From contig NZ_CP126267.1 in assembly GCF_001864935.2 (NCBI RefSeq), positions 1,488,001 to 1,552,000 of the forward strand: a stretch of DNA of 64,000 bases, read 5' to 3'. Made by a program: the position numbers and the translations under genes. Shown here piece by piece: positions 1-8,961 of this stretch. Origin of the DNA: Curtobacterium sp. MCBA15_012 (GTDB taxonomy: Bacteria > Actinomycetota > Actinomycetes > Actinomycetales > Microbacteriaceae). Numbering within the stretch: position 1 is the stretch's first letter; every line of letters begins with the position of its first letter. Under the pieces are notes generated by a model. It did no database searches and was not told the origin of the DNA. It saw only the letters and a list, made by a program, of their open reading frames with translations.

Positions 1-269
1 GTGGGGTAGGCAGCGGGACGGGTGGTGCGGGCGCGGGTGCTGCTGGTGGCGGGGCTGCTGGCACCTCCGGGCCGGACGCGGTCGTCGACCTCAACACCGC
101 CGACCAGGCCGCACTCGAGACCCTGCCCGGGATCGGCCCGTCCCTCGCCGCACGGATCATCGCCTGGCGGACCGAGCACGGCCGGTTCTCGTCCGTCGAG
201 GACCTCCTGGACGTCAGCGGGATCGGCGACGGACGGTTCGCGGAGCTGCGCGACCGGGTGCGGGTGTGA
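1..269 (+). CDS. comEA: ComEA-type DNA-binding protein, C-terminal part (5' end outside window)
   Basis: Only the last ~89 codons are present, read in the frame that ends with TGA at 267-269. A Gly/Ala-rich linker precedes a helix-hairpin-helix domain with the typical LNTADQAALETLPGIGPSLA and VSGIGDGRF motifs, which in ComEA bind double-stranded DNA at the cell surface during uptake. The stop overlaps the GTG start of comEC by 4 bp, the usual comEA-comEC pairing and a sign of translational coupling. The membrane anchor and start lie upstream of the window. Confidence 0.9.
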   Translation, partial: GVGSGTGGAGAGAAGGGAAGTSGPDAVVDLNTADQAALETLPGIGPSLAARIIAWRTEHGRFSSVEDLLDVSGIGDGRFAELRDRVRV

Positions 270-3200
270 GCGCCGCCGGAGTGGACCCACGAGCCGCTGC
301 GGGCGTCGACCTGCGGCCGGCTCTGGCCGATCTGCGGTCCGCCGGGCCGGTCGCCGTCGCCTGGGTGCTGGCCGCGCTGCTCGTGGGTGCGCCCGGGGCG
401 GCGACGACCACCGCGGTCGCGTCCGCCGTGGGCCTGCTGCTCGCGCTGGTGGTGCTCGTGCGCCCGTCACCAGGAGCGGTGCCGGCCGCGTCCCGAGCGG
501 CTGCCGTCCGTGTGGTCGCCGCGGTGCTGCTCACCACGGCGGGGTGCTGTTCCCTCGTGTCGCTCGCGGTCGTGACGGCGGAGCACCGCCGGTCGCCGGA
601 GGAGCTCCTCCGCACGGTCGGCAGGACCGTGACCGTCGACCTCGTGCTCACCCGTGACCTCGGTCCCGGGGACCGCTCCGTCTCCGCGACCCTGCGGCGC
701 GCCACCGACGCCCGCTCGGCCTCTGCGGGTGGGACACGGTCGACGCTCGACGTCCCGGTCCGGGTCGTGCCCGCGGACCGGACCGTCGCAGCCGCCGGGA
801 CCCGGCTCGTCGGGCGGGGGACCGTCGAACGCGACGAGCCCGGCTCACCGACGGCCGCCGTCGTCTTCCTCCGCGGACGCCCCGAGGTCGAGCCACCGTC
901 CGGGCTCCTCGCGGCGACCGACCGGGCACGCCGGGCCTTCGTCGCCGTGACCGAGGACCTGCCCGAGCCGGGCGCCGCGCTCCTCCGCGGTCTGGCGATC
1001 GGGGACCGCAGCGGGCTCGACGCGGGGACCGAGGCGGCGATGGAGACGTCGGCACTGACGCACCTCACGGCGGTGTCCGGATCGAACTGCGCCGTCGTGG
1101 TCGGGCTCGTGGTCGTCGTCGGTCGTGCACTCGGGGTGCCGCGCGTCGTGCGTGCCGTGTCGGCGGTGGTGCTGCTCGTCGGGTTCGTCGTCCTGGTCAG
1201 GCCCGACCCGTCGATCCTCCGAGCGACCGTGATGGCCGTCGTCGTCCTGGTCGTCCGCCTCGCCGGGCGCCCGGTGCGGGGCGTCCCGCTCATCGCGCTG
1301 GCCGCGGGCGGGATGCTCGTGGTCGACCCCTGGTACGCGCGGTCCGTCGCGTTCGTGCTCTCGGTGCTCGCGACCGCCGGGATCGTCGTCCTCGCGCCGC
1401 CCCTGACCGTGCTCCTCGGCAGGCGCCTGTGGGGACCGGTCGCGGCGGCCGTGGCCGTGCCCGTCGCCGCCCAGGCCGCGTGCTGGCCCGTCACGGTCGT
1501 GCTCGCGCCGACCTTCCCGACCTACGCGGTCCCGGCGAACCTGCTCACCGAGCCGCTCGCGCCGCTCGTGACGGTCCTCGGGCTCGCGGCCTGCCTCGTC
1601 GCACCGGTGTGGCCCGCCGGTGCCGGCGCGCTGGCGGTCGTCGCGTGGGCGCCTGCCGCGGCGATCGGTGCGATCGCGCACGGTGCGTCCTCGCTGCCGG
1701 GATCGTCCCTCGCTTGGCCGTCCGGCATCGTCGGGGTCGCCGCGGCCGCGGTCGTCAGTGCGGCCGTGGCCGTCGCGGTCCTCACCCGACCGGCCGTCCG
1801 GTCCCGGGTGCTCGTCGCAGGAGCGGTCGTGTTCCTGGTCGGGATCGGTGCGGTCGTGGTCCCACGGTGGGTCGTGCGGGGGAGCGTGCCCGGGGACTGG
1901 GCGGTGGCCGCGTGCGACGTCGGGCAGGGCGACGCCGTGCTCGTGCGCGACGGACGTCCGGGTGACCCCGTCGCCCTCGTCGACACCGGTGACGACGAGG
2001 AGCGCCTGCGCACCAGCCTCGACCTGCTCGGGGTGCGACGGATCGACCTGCTCGTGCTGACCCACTTCGACCGCGACCACGTGGGCGCCGTGTCCGCGGT
2101 CGCGCACCGCAGCGACCGTGCACTCGTCGGCCCGACCGGTCGTGCGGCGGACGAGCGCGTGGTCGACGACCTCCGGGACGCCGGGGTCGACGTGCGCGCC
2201 GCGGACGACACGACGGCCGGGGAGCTCGGGCGGCTGCGGTGGTCGGTCCGGTGGCCGACAGCGGGTTCGACCACCGCGGGCAACGACGCGAGCGTGGTCC
2301 TGCAGACGGGGGCCGGGAGCGACTGCGCCACCTGTGTCCCCGGGGTCTTCCTCGGCGACCTCGGCGAGGACGCGCAGCGTCGGCTCCGTCCGCACGTGCC
2401 CGGACACCCCGACGTGGTCAAGGTGGCGCACCACGGTTCCTCCGACCAGGACCCGGGCCTGTACCGGCAGCTCGCGGCCGCTGTCGGGCTCATCGGCGTC
2501 GGCGCCGACAACACGTACGGGCACCCGACGCGCGCGGCACTCGACGACCTGCGCGCGGCCGGGACCGAGGCGTTCCGCACCGACACCCAGGGCACGGTCG
2601 TGGTGTCGCGAGCGCCCGGGGGAGCACTGCGGGTGTGGACGGAGCGCAGGGCCGAGGAGCGGCCGTCGGCATCACCCTCGACGACGACGTCGGTGCTGCC
2701 GGCTGCTCCGGTCTCGTCCGCGCGGCTGCCCGACCGGGAGCCGGGGCAGTGGCCGGCGGGAGCGCCGGCAGGGTCGGCGGCGGGCCGTAGGATCGTCGCG
2801 GGCCGAGGACGCTCGCGCCCGCGACGGAAGGACCGCATGCCCGCCAAGAAGCCCTCGCGCGCCGCCGCAGCGATCGACCAGGTCCCGTGGTCGGGCATCC
2901 GACCCGCGCCGGTCGTGCTCGTCACCGGCCCCGAGTCCTTCCTCGCCGAGCGCGCGAGCAGCGTCCTCCGCGACCTGCTGGTCGGCGAGGACCCGGCGCT
3001 CGAGGTCCACGACCTCGAGGCAGACCAGTACGCGCCCGGTCTCCTGTCGACCCTCGCGAGCCCGTCGCTCTTCGGCGAACCCCGACTCGTGCGGGTGACG
3101 AACGTCGAGAAGTGCACCGACGCCTTCATCACCGAGACGATCAGCTACCTGCAGGCGCCTGCTGACGACGTCACGCTCGTGCTTCGGCACGGTGGCGGTG

Positions 3201-3856
3201 TCCGCGGCAAGAAGCTCCTCGACACCATCCGCAGCGGGGTCGGTGGCGGCATCGAGGTGCAGTGCGACGAACTCAAGCGCGAGACCGACAAGATCGACTT
3301 CGTCAACGCCGAGTTCCGAGCGGCCCGTCGCAAGATCGCGCCCTCGGCGGTGCGTACCCTCGTCGCCGCCTTCGCAGACGACCTCGCGGAGCTCGCCGCG
3401 GCCTGCCGCCAGCTGCTGGCCGACGAGGCGCAGGAGATCACCGACCGGGTCGTCGACAAGTACTACGGCGGCCGCGTCGAGACGAACGCGTTCAAGGTGG
3501 CCGACCTCGCACTCGCCGGGCGCTCGGCGCTCGCGATCGTGGAGCTCCGGCACGCGCTGGCGACGGGTGAGGCCCCCGTCCCGATCGTCGCCGCCTTCGC
3601 GAGCAAGATGCGCACGATGGCGAAGGTCAGCTCGTTCCGCGGGTCGAGCGGCCAGGCGGCGTCGGCGCTCGGCATGGCGCCGTGGCAGGTGCAGCGTGCG
3701 CAACGGGACGTCGCCGGGTGGAGCGAAGCCGGGCTGGCGAACGCGATCACGAGCGTCGCCGAGGCCGACACCGCGGTGAAGGGTGGCTCGCGCGACGCGC
3801 ACTACGCGCTCGAGGTCATGGTCCGGGTGATCGCCCGGCGCGGCGAGGCCCGCTGA
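266..3856 (+). CDS. comEC: ComEC/Rec2 competence channel; the frame continues without a stop through HolA
   Basis: The first ~790 residues are a ComEC/Rec2 protein, the membrane channel for single-stranded DNA in natural transformation. The N-terminus has hydrophobic segments and an OB-like region, the central Competence domain starts near LLRGLAIGDRSGLD and TAVSGSNCAVV, and the C-terminus is a metallo-beta-lactamase-like domain with THFDRDHVG and KVAHHGSSD. Translation starts at GTG 266, overlapping the comEA stop. No stop follows the ComEC homology: about 60 low-complexity Ala/Pro/Arg codons lead directly into the HolA methionine at 2837 in the same frame. Either a ~1196-residue ComEC-HolA polyprotein is made, or the ComEC stop has been lost, or a sequencing frameshift hides it. 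A -10-like TAGGAT (2788-2793) and a good ribosome site before 2837 show that HolA can be expressed separately. Confidence 0.8.
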   Translation: MSAAGVDPRAAAGVDLRPALADLRSAGPVAVAWVLAALLVGAPGAATTTAVASAVGLLLALVVLVRPSPGAVPAASRAAAVRVVAAVLLTTAGCCSLVSLAVVTAEHRRSPEELLRTVGRTVTVDLVLTRDLGPGDRSVSATLRRATDARSASAGGTRSTLDVPVRVVPADRTVAAAGTRLVGRGTVERDEPGSPTAAVVFLRGRPEVEPPSGLLAATDRARRAFVAVTEDLPEPGAALLRGLAIGDRSGLDAGTEAAMETSALTHLTAVSGSNCAVVVGLVVVVGRALGVPRVVRAVSAVVLLVGFVVLVRPDPSILRATVMAVVVLVVRLAGRPVRGVPLIALAAGGMLVVDPWYARSVAFVLSVLATAGIVVLAPPLTVLLGRRLWGPVAAAVAVPVAAQAACWPVTVVLAPTFPTYAVPANLLTEPLAPLVTVLGLAACLVAPVWPAGAGALAVVAWAPAAAIGAIAHGASSLPGSSLAWPSGIVGVAAAAVVSAAVAVAVLTRPAVRSRVLVAGAVVFLVGIGAVVVPRWVVRGSVPGDWAVAACDVGQGDAVLVRDGRPGDPVALVDTGDDEERLRTSLDLLGVRRIDLLVLTHFDRDHVGAVSAVAHRSDRALVGPTGRAADERVVDDLRDAGVDVRAADDTTAGELGRLRWSVRWPTAGSTTAGNDASVVLQTGAGSDCATCVPGVFLGDLGEDAQRRLRPHVPGHPDVVKVAHHGSSDQDPGLYRQLAAAVGLIGVGADNTYGHPTRAALDDLRAAGTEAFRTDTQGTVVVSRAPGGALRVWTERRAEERPSASPSTTTSVLPAAPVSSARLPDREPGQWPAGAPAGSAAGRRIVAGRGRSRPRRKDRMPAKKPSRAAAAIDQVPWSGIRPAPVVLVTGPESFLAERASSVLRDLLVGEDPALEVHDLEADQYAPGLLSTLASPSLFGEPRLVRVTNVEKCTDAFITETISYLQAPADDVTLVLRHGGGVRGKKLLDTIRSGVGGGIEVQCDELKRETDKIDFVNAEFRAARRKIAPSAVRTLVAAFADDLAELAAACRQLLADEAQEITDRVVDKYYGGRVETNAFKVADLALAGRSALAIVELRHALATGEAPVPIVAAFASKMRTMAKVSSFRGSSGQAASALGMAPWQVQRAQRDVAGWSEAGLANAITSVAEADTAVKGGSRDAHYALEVMVRVIARRGEAR
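2788..2834 (+). promoter_or_regulatory. Candidate holA promoter -10 and ribosome binding site
   Basis: TAGGAT at 2788-2793 matches the -10 form seen upstream of hrcA and dnaG in this window. GGAAGGA at 2825-2831 is a clear Shine-Dalgarno for the ATG at 2837. Together they suggest holA has its own expression signals inside the 3' extension of the comEC frame. Confidence 0.5.
2837..3856 (+). CDS. holA: DNA polymerase III subunit delta
   Basis: HolA is the delta subunit of the clamp loader, which opens the beta sliding clamp. The 339-residue product from ATG 2837 has the family's usual length and content: an N-terminal Rossmann-like domain starting VVLVTGPESFLAERA, the segment SLFGEPRLVRVTNVEK, and a C-terminal helical collar. 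GGAAGGA lies 6-12 bases upstream of the ATG and TAGGAT at 2788-2793 can serve as its -10, so this start is well supported although the comEC frame runs through it. The following gene is rpsT on the opposite strand, as in many Actinobacteria. Confidence 0.93.
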   Translation: MPAKKPSRAAAAIDQVPWSGIRPAPVVLVTGPESFLAERASSVLRDLLVGEDPALEVHDLEADQYAPGLLSTLASPSLFGEPRLVRVTNVEKCTDAFITETISYLQAPADDVTLVLRHGGGVRGKKLLDTIRSGVGGGIEVQCDELKRETDKIDFVNAEFRAARRKIAPSAVRTLVAAFADDLAELAAACRQLLADEAQEITDRVVDKYYGGRVETNAFKVADLALAGRSALAIVELRHALATGEAPVPIVAAFASKMRTMAKVSSFRGSSGQAASALGMAPWQVQRAQRDVAGWSEAGLANAITSVAEADTAVKGGSRDAHYALEVMVRVIARRGEAR

Positions 3857-4109
3857 CCTCTCGCGCTGCGGCCGTCGCTGGCTCCCGGCCGCCTTCGTGC
3901 CCGCCGCTGCCCGCCGCTCGCTGGTGCGCGTTGCTCCTGCACAACCGGAAGCACGTCGCACCGCGGAGGTTCGTGGCGCGACGTGCTTCCTCTTGTGCGA
4001 CGCACCAGCCCGGCACCCCGCCAGCCGGCACCCGCCACCCGGCACCCCGCCACCCGGCACCCGGCACCCGGCCCCACGCCACCCCACCACCCGCCACCCC
4101 CGCACACGA
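3857..4109. other. Non-coding spacer between holA and rpsT with an inverted repeat and CCGGCACC-rich repeats
   Basis: I see no gene here. An imperfect 60-bp palindrome occupies 3939-3998 (separate entry). From about 4008 to 4100 the sequence is a degenerate run of short CCCGGCACC/CCGCCACC units. The rpsT terminator follows at 4110-4143. Confidence 0.6.
3939..3998. repeat. Long inverted repeat, 13-bp perfect arms extended to 21 bp
   Basis: GGAAGCACGTCGC (3947-3959) is exactly complementary to GCGACGTGCTTCC (3978-3990) across an 18-base loop. After a 2-base mismatch the pairing continues with GCACAA (3939-3944) and TTGTGC (3993-3998). It lies between convergent holA and rpsT but is separate from the terminator hairpin, so it may be an extragenic palindromic element. 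Confidence 0.7.
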
Positions 4110-4143
4110 CGAAGGCCCCGCACCTTCCGGTACGGGGCCTTCG
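4110..4143. terminator. Hairpin terminator between holA and rpsT
   Basis: An 11-bp perfect stem, CGAAGGCCCCG (4110-4120) with CGGGGCCTTCG (4133-4143), lies 17 bases past the rpsT stop. Its symmetry would let it stop transcription from both convergent genes. Confidence 0.8.
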
Positions 4144-4159
4144 AGCAGCGCTCAGGAGA

Positions 4160-4420
4160 TCAGAGCGAAGCAACCTTCTTGGCGATGGCCGACTTGCGGT
4201 TCGCCGCCTGGTTCTTGTGGATGACGCCCTTGCTCACGGCCTTGTCGAGCTTCTTGCCCGCGAGGGCGAGTGCTGCGACGGCCTTGTCCTTGTCACCGGC
4301 GGCGACGGCCTCGTTCGTGTGACGGATGACCGTCTTGAGCTCCGAACGGTAGGCCTTGTTGCGCTCCTGGGCCTTGAGGTTGGTCTTGATGCGCTTGATC
4401 TGCGACTTGATGTTCGCCAT
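4160..4420 (-). CDS. rpsT: 30S ribosomal protein S20
   Basis: This 86-residue, Lys/Arg/Ala-rich protein begins [20 protein letters not shown] and matches S20, which binds 16S rRNA early in small-subunit assembly. The start at 4420 is preceded by GAAGGAG at good spacing; longer upstream readings in the same frame have no family similarity. The gene is monocistronic, convergent with holA, and has its own terminator at 4110-4143. Confidence 0.97.
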   Translation of the reverse strand: MANIKSQIKRIKTNLKAQERNKAYRSELKTVIRHTNEAVAAGDKDKAVAALALAGKKLDKAVSKGVIHKNQAANRKSAIAKKVASL

Positions 4421-4632
4421 GCGTGTTGCTCCTTCGTCGTCTCTACGGGTGGTCGCGACCGCTGGGTAGAGGGGCCCTTGGTCGCATCGCGTTCCACCCG
4501 TGGGCGGGGAACGCGGAAGCCAGCAAGCAACACTACCAGCACGACGAGCCGCGACAAAGCACCGCGGGTCGGTGCCTGACGAGCCGCGCCGGGACCCCGG
4601 GCCGCGGAAACCGGGCCGCAACACGCAGCCGC

Positions 4633-4638
4633 TACCGT
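4633..4638 (+). promoter_or_regulatory. -10 element of a leaderless promoter (aminotransferase)
   Basis: TACCGT is followed by exactly 6 bases and then ATG 4645, with no Shine-Dalgarno in between. The same -10-N6-start arrangement recurs at many genes in this window. Confidence 0.6.
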
Positions 4639-4644
4639 GACGGG

Positions 4645-5811
4645 ATGCCCTCACTCGCGCCCCGGATCGACTCCGTCCCCGCCTCCGGCATCCGCCGCGT
4701 GTACGAGCAGGCCGCGCTCCTCCAGGCCGACGGCACGGACGTCGCGATGCTCGTGATCGGCGAGCCCGACGTCCCGGTCGCGGCGCACATCGGCGAGGCA
4801 GCCCGTCGGGCGTGGTCGGAGGACCGCACGGACTACACGCCGAACGGCGGCATCGCACCGCTGCGCGAGGCCGTCCGGCAGAAGCTCCTGCGCGAGAACC
4901 GCATCGAGGTCGACCTCGAGCAGGTCTGGATGACGATCGGTGCCAGCCAGGCGCTGTTCCAGGCGATGACGCTCGTGCTCAGCCCGGGCGACGAGGTGCT
5001 CGTCCCGGACCCCGGCTACACGACGTTCACGATGAACGCGCACATCCTCGGCGCGACACCGGTGCCGTACCGGCTCGAGCCGCAGCACGGGTTCGAGCCG
5101 GACCTCGAGGCGCTCGAGGCGAGCATCACCGAGCGCACCCGGGCCCTCGTGGTGAACTCGCCGTCGAACCCCCTCGGCTCGGTCTTCAGCGAGGACACGC
5201 TCCGCGGGTTGCTGGCCCTGGCGAAGCGACACGACCTCTGGGTGATCAGCGACGAGGTCTACGAGTACTTCACCTACGGCACCCGGCACGTCAGCCTGGC
5301 GGCCCTCGACGAGGACGACCGCGTCTTCACGGCGTTCTCGCTCAGCAAGACGTACGCCATGACGGGCGTCCGTGTCGGGTACCTCGTGACGCCGAAGGGC
5401 CTCGGCGCGACCATGCGGACCGTGCAGGAGTCGATGGTCAGCTGCGTCGCCGAGCCCGACCAGTGGGCAGCGCTCGCGGCGATCGTCGGGGACCACCAGG
5501 CCGTGCAGGACGCCCGAGAGCACTACCGCGCCAACCTGGTCGTGGCGAAGGAGGTCCTCGACGACGCCGGCATCCGGTACCTCGACCCGCGCGGCGCCTT
5601 CTACCTGTGGGTCGACGTCTCCCACGCCGCCGAGGGCGACGTCGCCGCCTGGGCGCTCGCCCTGCTGCACCGCGAGCACGTCGCCGTCGCGCCCGGGAGC
5701 GCGTTCGGTCGGTCGGGCGAGGGCTGGATCCGCGTCTGCCTCGCGGCGACCGCCGACGACCTCCGCCGTGGCCTGGGCGCGCTGCCCGCCCCCGCCCCGG
5801 TGACCGTCTGA
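4645..5811 (+). CDS. PLP-dependent aminotransferase, class I/II (aspartate aminotransferase family)
   Basis: The 388-residue protein has fold-type I aminotransferase features: [15 protein letters not shown] near the N-terminus, NSPSNPLG for substrate binding, ISDEVYEYF contacting the PLP ring nitrogen, [16 protein letters not shown] with the Schiff-base lysine, and a C-terminal arginine in GWIRVCLA that usually binds the substrate carboxylate. It should transfer amino groups between an amino acid and a 2-oxo acid; the substrate cannot be read from sequence. ATG 4645 was chosen over in-frame upstream codons because homology begins there and a -10 lies 6 bases before it. A 22-bp terminator stem begins at the stop codon. 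Confidence 0.9.
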   Translation: MPSLAPRIDSVPASGIRRVYEQAALLQADGTDVAMLVIGEPDVPVAAHIGEAARRAWSEDRTDYTPNGGIAPLREAVRQKLLRENRIEVDLEQVWMTIGASQALFQAMTLVLSPGDEVLVPDPGYTTFTMNAHILGATPVPYRLEPQHGFEPDLEALEASITERTRALVVNSPSNPLGSVFSEDTLRGLLALAKRHDLWVISDEVYEYFTYGTRHVSLAALDEDDRVFTAFSLSKTYAMTGVRVGYLVTPKGLGATMRTVQESMVSCVAEPDQWAALAAIVGDHQAVQDAREHYRANLVVAKEVLDDAGIRYLDPRGAFYLWVDVSHAAEGDVAAWALALLHREHVAVAPGSAFGRSGEGWIRVCLAATADDLRRGLGALPAPAPVTV

Positions 5812-5856
5812 CGGACGGGAGGCCCGTGGCGGCGCCGCCACGGGCCTCCCGTCCGT
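5811..5856 (+). terminator. 22-bp perfect hairpin terminator after the aminotransferase gene
   Basis: The arms 5811-5832 and 5835-5856 are fully complementary with a 2-base loop and contain GGACGGGAGGCCCGTGG. The stem overlaps the last base of the stop codon and has no U-tract. The GGACGGGAGGC stem recurs after leuA and after the class V aminotransferase. Confidence 0.85.
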
Positions 5857-5931
5857 CCTCCACAGCGACCGATGCGCCGGCCGGTCTCCACAGGGACGGC
5901 AGCGCTGCGCGCTGTCCGCGCGCAGGCGTGG

Positions 5932-5937
5932 GACAAT
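5932..5937 (+). promoter_or_regulatory. Candidate lepA -10 element
   Basis: GACAAT lies 29 bases before the lepA GTG, in a GC-rich spacer where an AT-rich hexamer stands out. A GAGGA Shine-Dalgarno lies between it and the start. Confidence 0.4.
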
Positions 5938-5966
5938 CGTTCGACCGCCCCGACCCCTGAGGAACC

Positions 5967-7814
5967 GTGAGCCCACAAGCATCCGCGCCGCTCGAGCCCG
6001 CCGCGACCCCGGCCGAGGCGATCCGCAACTTCTGCATCATCGCGCACATCGACCACGGCAAGTCCACGCTGGCCGACCGCATGCTGCAGATCACCGGCAT
6101 CGTCGAGGACCGGGCGATGCGCGCGCAGTACCTCGACCGCATGGACATCGAGCGCGAGCGCGGCATCACGATCAAGTCGCAGGCGGTCCGCATGCCGTGG
6201 GAGCTCGACGGCGAGACCTTCGCGCTGAACATGATCGACACCCCGGGGCACGTCGACTTCTCGTACGAGGTCTCCCGCTCCCTCGCCGCGTGCGAGGGAG
6301 CGATCCTGCTCGTCGACGCCGCCCAGGGGATCGAGGCGCAGACGCTCGCGAACCTGTACCTGGCGCTCGAGAACGACCTCGAGATCATCCCGGTCCTCAA
6401 CAAGATCGACCTGCCGGCGGCCGACCCGGACAAGTACGCGGCCGAGCTCGCGCAGCTCATCGGCGGCAAGCCCGAGGACGTCCTCCGCGTCTCGGGCAAG
6501 ACCGGCGTCGGCGTCCCGGAGCTCCTCGACCGCGTGGTCCGCACCGTGCCGCAGCCCGTCGGCAACGTCGACGCGGCGCCGCGCGCGATGATCTTCGACT
6601 CGGTCTACGACAGCTACCGCGGCGTCGTGACCTACGTGCGGATGGTGGACGGCACGATCCACCCGCGCGAGAAGGTCCAGATGATGTCGACGAAGTCGAC
6701 GCACGAGATCCTCGAGATCGGTGTCTCCTCGCCGGAGCCGACCCCGACCAAGGGGCTCAGCGTCGGCGAGGTCGGCTACCTGATCACCGGCGTGAAGGAC
6801 GTCCGCCAGTCGAAGGTCGGCGACACCGTCACGACGGCGCAGAAGCCCGCGACCGAAGCGCTCGCCGGCTACACCGACCCGAAGCCGATGGTCTTCTCGG
6901 GCCTGTACCCGATCGACGGTTCCGACTACCCGGACCTGCGCGAAGCCCTCGACAAGCTCAAGCTGTCGGACGCAGCCCTCGTGTACGAGCCGGAGACCTC
7001 GGTCGCGCTCGGCTTCGGGTTCCGCTGTGGCTTCCTCGGCCTGCTGCACCTCGAGATCATCACCGAGCGCCTGTCCCGCGAGTTCGGGCTCGACCTCATC
7101 ACCACCGCCCCGAGCGTGATCTACGAGGTCACGAACGAGGACAACACGGTGGTCGAGGTCACGAACCCGTCCGAGTTCCCGGGCGGCCGCATCCTCGAGG
7201 TCCGCGAGCCGATGGTCCGCGCGGCCATCCTCGCCCCGAAGGACTACGTCGGCGCGATCATGGAGCTGTGCCAGTCGCGCCGCGGCTCCCTGCTCGGCAT
7301 GGAGTACCTGGGCGAGGACCGCGTCGAGATCCGCTACGAGATCCCCCTCGGCGAGATCGTGTTCGACTTCTTCGACCAGCTGAAGAGCAAGACGCAGGGC
7401 TACGCGTCGCTCGACTACGAACCGACCGGCGACCAGGCGGCCGACCTCGTCAAGGTCGACATCCTGCTGCAGGGCGAACAGGTCGACGCGTTCAGCGCGA
7501 TCGTGCACCGCGACAAGGCGTACGCGTACGGCACCCTCATGACCGAGCGGCTGCGCAAGCTCATCCCGCGCCAGCAGTTCGAGGTGCCGATCCAGGCTGC
7601 CATCGGCGCACGCATCATCGCCCGCGAGAGCATCCGCGCGATGCGCAAGGACGTCCTCGCGAAGTGCTACGGCGGTGACATCACCCGCAAGCGCAAGCTC
7701 CTCGAGAAGCAGAAGGAAGGCAAGAAGCGCATGAAGATGGTGGGCCGCGTCGAGGTCCCGCAGGAAGCCTTCATCGCTGCGCTCTCCGGGGACGTCGAAG
7801 AGAAGAAGAAGTAG
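5967..7814 (+). CDS. lepA: Elongation factor 4 (ribosome back-translocase LepA)
   Basis: LepA is a ribosome-bound GTPase acting on translocation and assembly. The 615-residue length is typical. GTPase motifs are visible: G1 AHIDHGKST (about residues 26-34), G3 DTPGHVDF (about 91-98) and G4 NKIDLP (about 145-150). The C-terminus ends in a lysine-rich tail with [16 protein letters not shown], diagnostic for EF-4 rather than EF-G. The start is GTG with GAGGA upstream. lepA next to hemW is a common actinobacterial arrangement; here three genes lie between them. Confidence 0.97.
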   Translation: MSPQASAPLEPAATPAEAIRNFCIIAHIDHGKSTLADRMLQITGIVEDRAMRAQYLDRMDIERERGITIKSQAVRMPWELDGETFALNMIDTPGHVDFSYEVSRSLAACEGAILLVDAAQGIEAQTLANLYLALENDLEIIPVLNKIDLPAADPDKYAAELAQLIGGKPEDVLRVSGKTGVGVPELLDRVVRTVPQPVGNVDAAPRAMIFDSVYDSYRGVVTYVRMVDGTIHPREKVQMMSTKSTHEILEIGVSSPEPTPTKGLSVGEVGYLITGVKDVRQSKVGDTVTTAQKPATEALAGYTDPKPMVFSGLYPIDGSDYPDLREALDKLKLSDAALVYEPETSVALGFGFRCGFLGLLHLEIITERLSREFGLDLITTAPSVIYEVTNEDNTVVEVTNPSEFPGGRILEVREPMVRAAILAPKDYVGAIMELCQSRRGSLLGMEYLGEDRVEIRYEIPLGEIVFDFFDQLKSKTQGYASLDYEPTGDQAADLVKVDILLQGEQVDAFSAIVHRDKAYAYGTLMTERLRKLIPRQQFEVPIQAAIGARIIARESIRAMRKDVLAKCYGGDITRKRKLLEKQKEGKKRMKMVGRVEVPQEAFIAALSGDVEEKKK

Positions 7815-7826
7815 GGCGGTCCGGCC

Positions 7827-7920
7827 GATGGGTCGGGACCGGGTACCCCTGGTCCCGACGGGTCAGGACCGGGTACCCCTGATCCCGACGGGTCAGGACC
7901 GGGTCCGCCCGGTCCTGACG
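7827..7920 (+). repeat. Three copies of a 30-bp hairpin-forming tandem repeat after lepA
   Basis: Starting 13 bases after the lepA stop, a 30-bp unit containing GGGACCGGGTACCCCTGGTC repeats three times, the last copy diverged. Each unit is itself partly palindromic (GGGACC...GGTCCC), giving consecutive hairpins between lepA and the convergent small gene. These may serve as tandem terminators. Confidence 0.75.
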
Positions 7921-8126
7921 ACGGCGACCACCAGCGCCGGGAACGCCGCGACCGCCAGGCCGCCGAGCGTGGTGCGCAGCAGGACGAGTCCCGTCGCGGT
8001 GCCGAAGTCCGTCGTCCCGGCGAGCATCGCACCGACGAGTGCGGCTCCGAGCCCGAGCGCCACGGCGGCGGCGCCGAGCACCCACGGGGTCGCGGGCAGC
8101 ACCGCGTGCCGGACGACCCCGGGCAC
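7893..8126 (-). CDS. Small membrane protein, unknown function
   Basis: The 77-residue product has two hydrophobic segments (WVLGAAAVALGLGAALVGAM and LAVAAFPALVVAVV) separated by a short polar stretch and ends in an Arg-rich tail, as expected for a two-helix inner membrane protein. I do not recognise a family. I chose GTG 8126 because TACCGT lies exactly 6 bases upstream, the leaderless pattern of this genome; ATG 8222 or ATG 8315 in the same frame would add a non-hydrophobic extension and overlap the neighbouring promoter. It is divergent from the DUF1990 gene, and its 3' end overlaps the last copy of the 30-bp repeat. Confidence 0.55.
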   Translation of the reverse strand: MPGVVRHAVLPATPWVLGAAAVALGLGAALVGAMLAGTTDFGTATGLVLLRTTLGGLAVAAFPALVVAVVRTGRTRS

Positions 8127-8301
8127 GCGCACACGGTAGCGACCCTGCGGACGCGTGTCGTGCCTCCAGTCCGGGGCCCGCGGCCGAGCGCAACCGGCTG
8201 CGCCGAGCGCGGCGACCGACATGGGCACCGGGCCCAGCGACGCGACCGGCCGCGCGAACGCGGTCACCGACCAGCGGACCGGCCCCGCCGACGAGCCCGG
8301 G

Positions 8302-8307
8302 TAGGCT
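8302..8307 (+). promoter_or_regulatory. -10 element of a leaderless promoter (DUF1990 gene)
   Basis: TAGGCT ends exactly 6 bases before ATG 8314, with no Shine-Dalgarno. Confidence 0.55.
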
Positions 8308-8313
8308 TGCCGC

Positions 8314-8961
8314 ATGAGTTCCCGCGGCAGCTACCGGACCTCCCTGACGTACGGCGCCGTCGGCGCGACGCAGGCGGCGGACCTCATGACCTACCCGCCC
8401 GAGGGGTTCACCCCGGCGGAGTCCCGCGGCCGGATCGGGCACGGCGACCAGCGCTTCGAGACCGCGGTCACGCAGGCCCTGACGTGGCAGATCCAGGAGC
8501 GCAGCGGCATCCGCGTCCGCGTCGAGGACCAGCCCGACGACGACGAGGTCCGCTACAACCCGGTGACGTTCGACGAGCACGGGGTGCCGGTCGCGCCGGC
8601 CTCGATCGGCACGCCCCGGGTCGAGAAGTTCGCCGCCGACGGCACGCCGCTCATGACGGCGGGCACCACCGCGACGCTCGAGATGCACGCGTTCGGCCAG
8701 ACGGTGCACGCGCCGGTGCGGGTCGTGTCGATCATCGACGAGCCCGACCGGAAGGGCTTCGCCTACGGCACCCTCGAGGGGCACCCGCTCTCGGGCGAGG
8801 AGTCGTTCGTCGTCGAGCGCACCCCGGACGGCTCGGTGTGGCTGCAGATCCGGCAGTTCTCGCAGCCCTCCAGCCGGAAGTGGCAGTTCGTGGCACCGCT
8901 CGTCCGTCGGCAGCAGCGGACGATGGCGGCGAAGTACCTCGTCGCACTCCGCGGCGACTGA
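8314..8961 (+). CDS. DUF1990 family protein
   Basis: The 215-residue protein matches the DUF1990 family in length and motifs: an N-terminal LTYGAVGATQ, then a predicted beta-rich domain with DRKGFAYGTLEGHPLSGEESFVVERT and a C-terminal WLQIRQFSQPSS. Its biochemical function is not established. It has no signal peptide or membrane segment. The stop codon lies inside a 15-bp tandem array that places six further in-frame TGA codons downstream. Confidence 0.8.
   Translation: MSSRGSYRTSLTYGAVGATQAADLMTYPPEGFTPAESRGRIGHGDQRFETAVTQALTWQIQERSGIRVRVEDQPDDDEVRYNPVTFDEHGVPVAPASIGTPRVEKFAADGTPLMTAGTTATLEMHAFGQTVHAPVRVVSIIDEPDRKGFAYGTLEGHPLSGEESFVVERTPDGSVWLQIRQFSQPSSRKWQFVAPLVRRQQRTMAAKYLVALRGD

Noticed and set aside
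4421..4858. N-terminal extension of S20 on the minus strand
   Set aside because: S20 starts at the MANIKSQ methionine, which has its own ribosome site; upstream residues have no family similarity.
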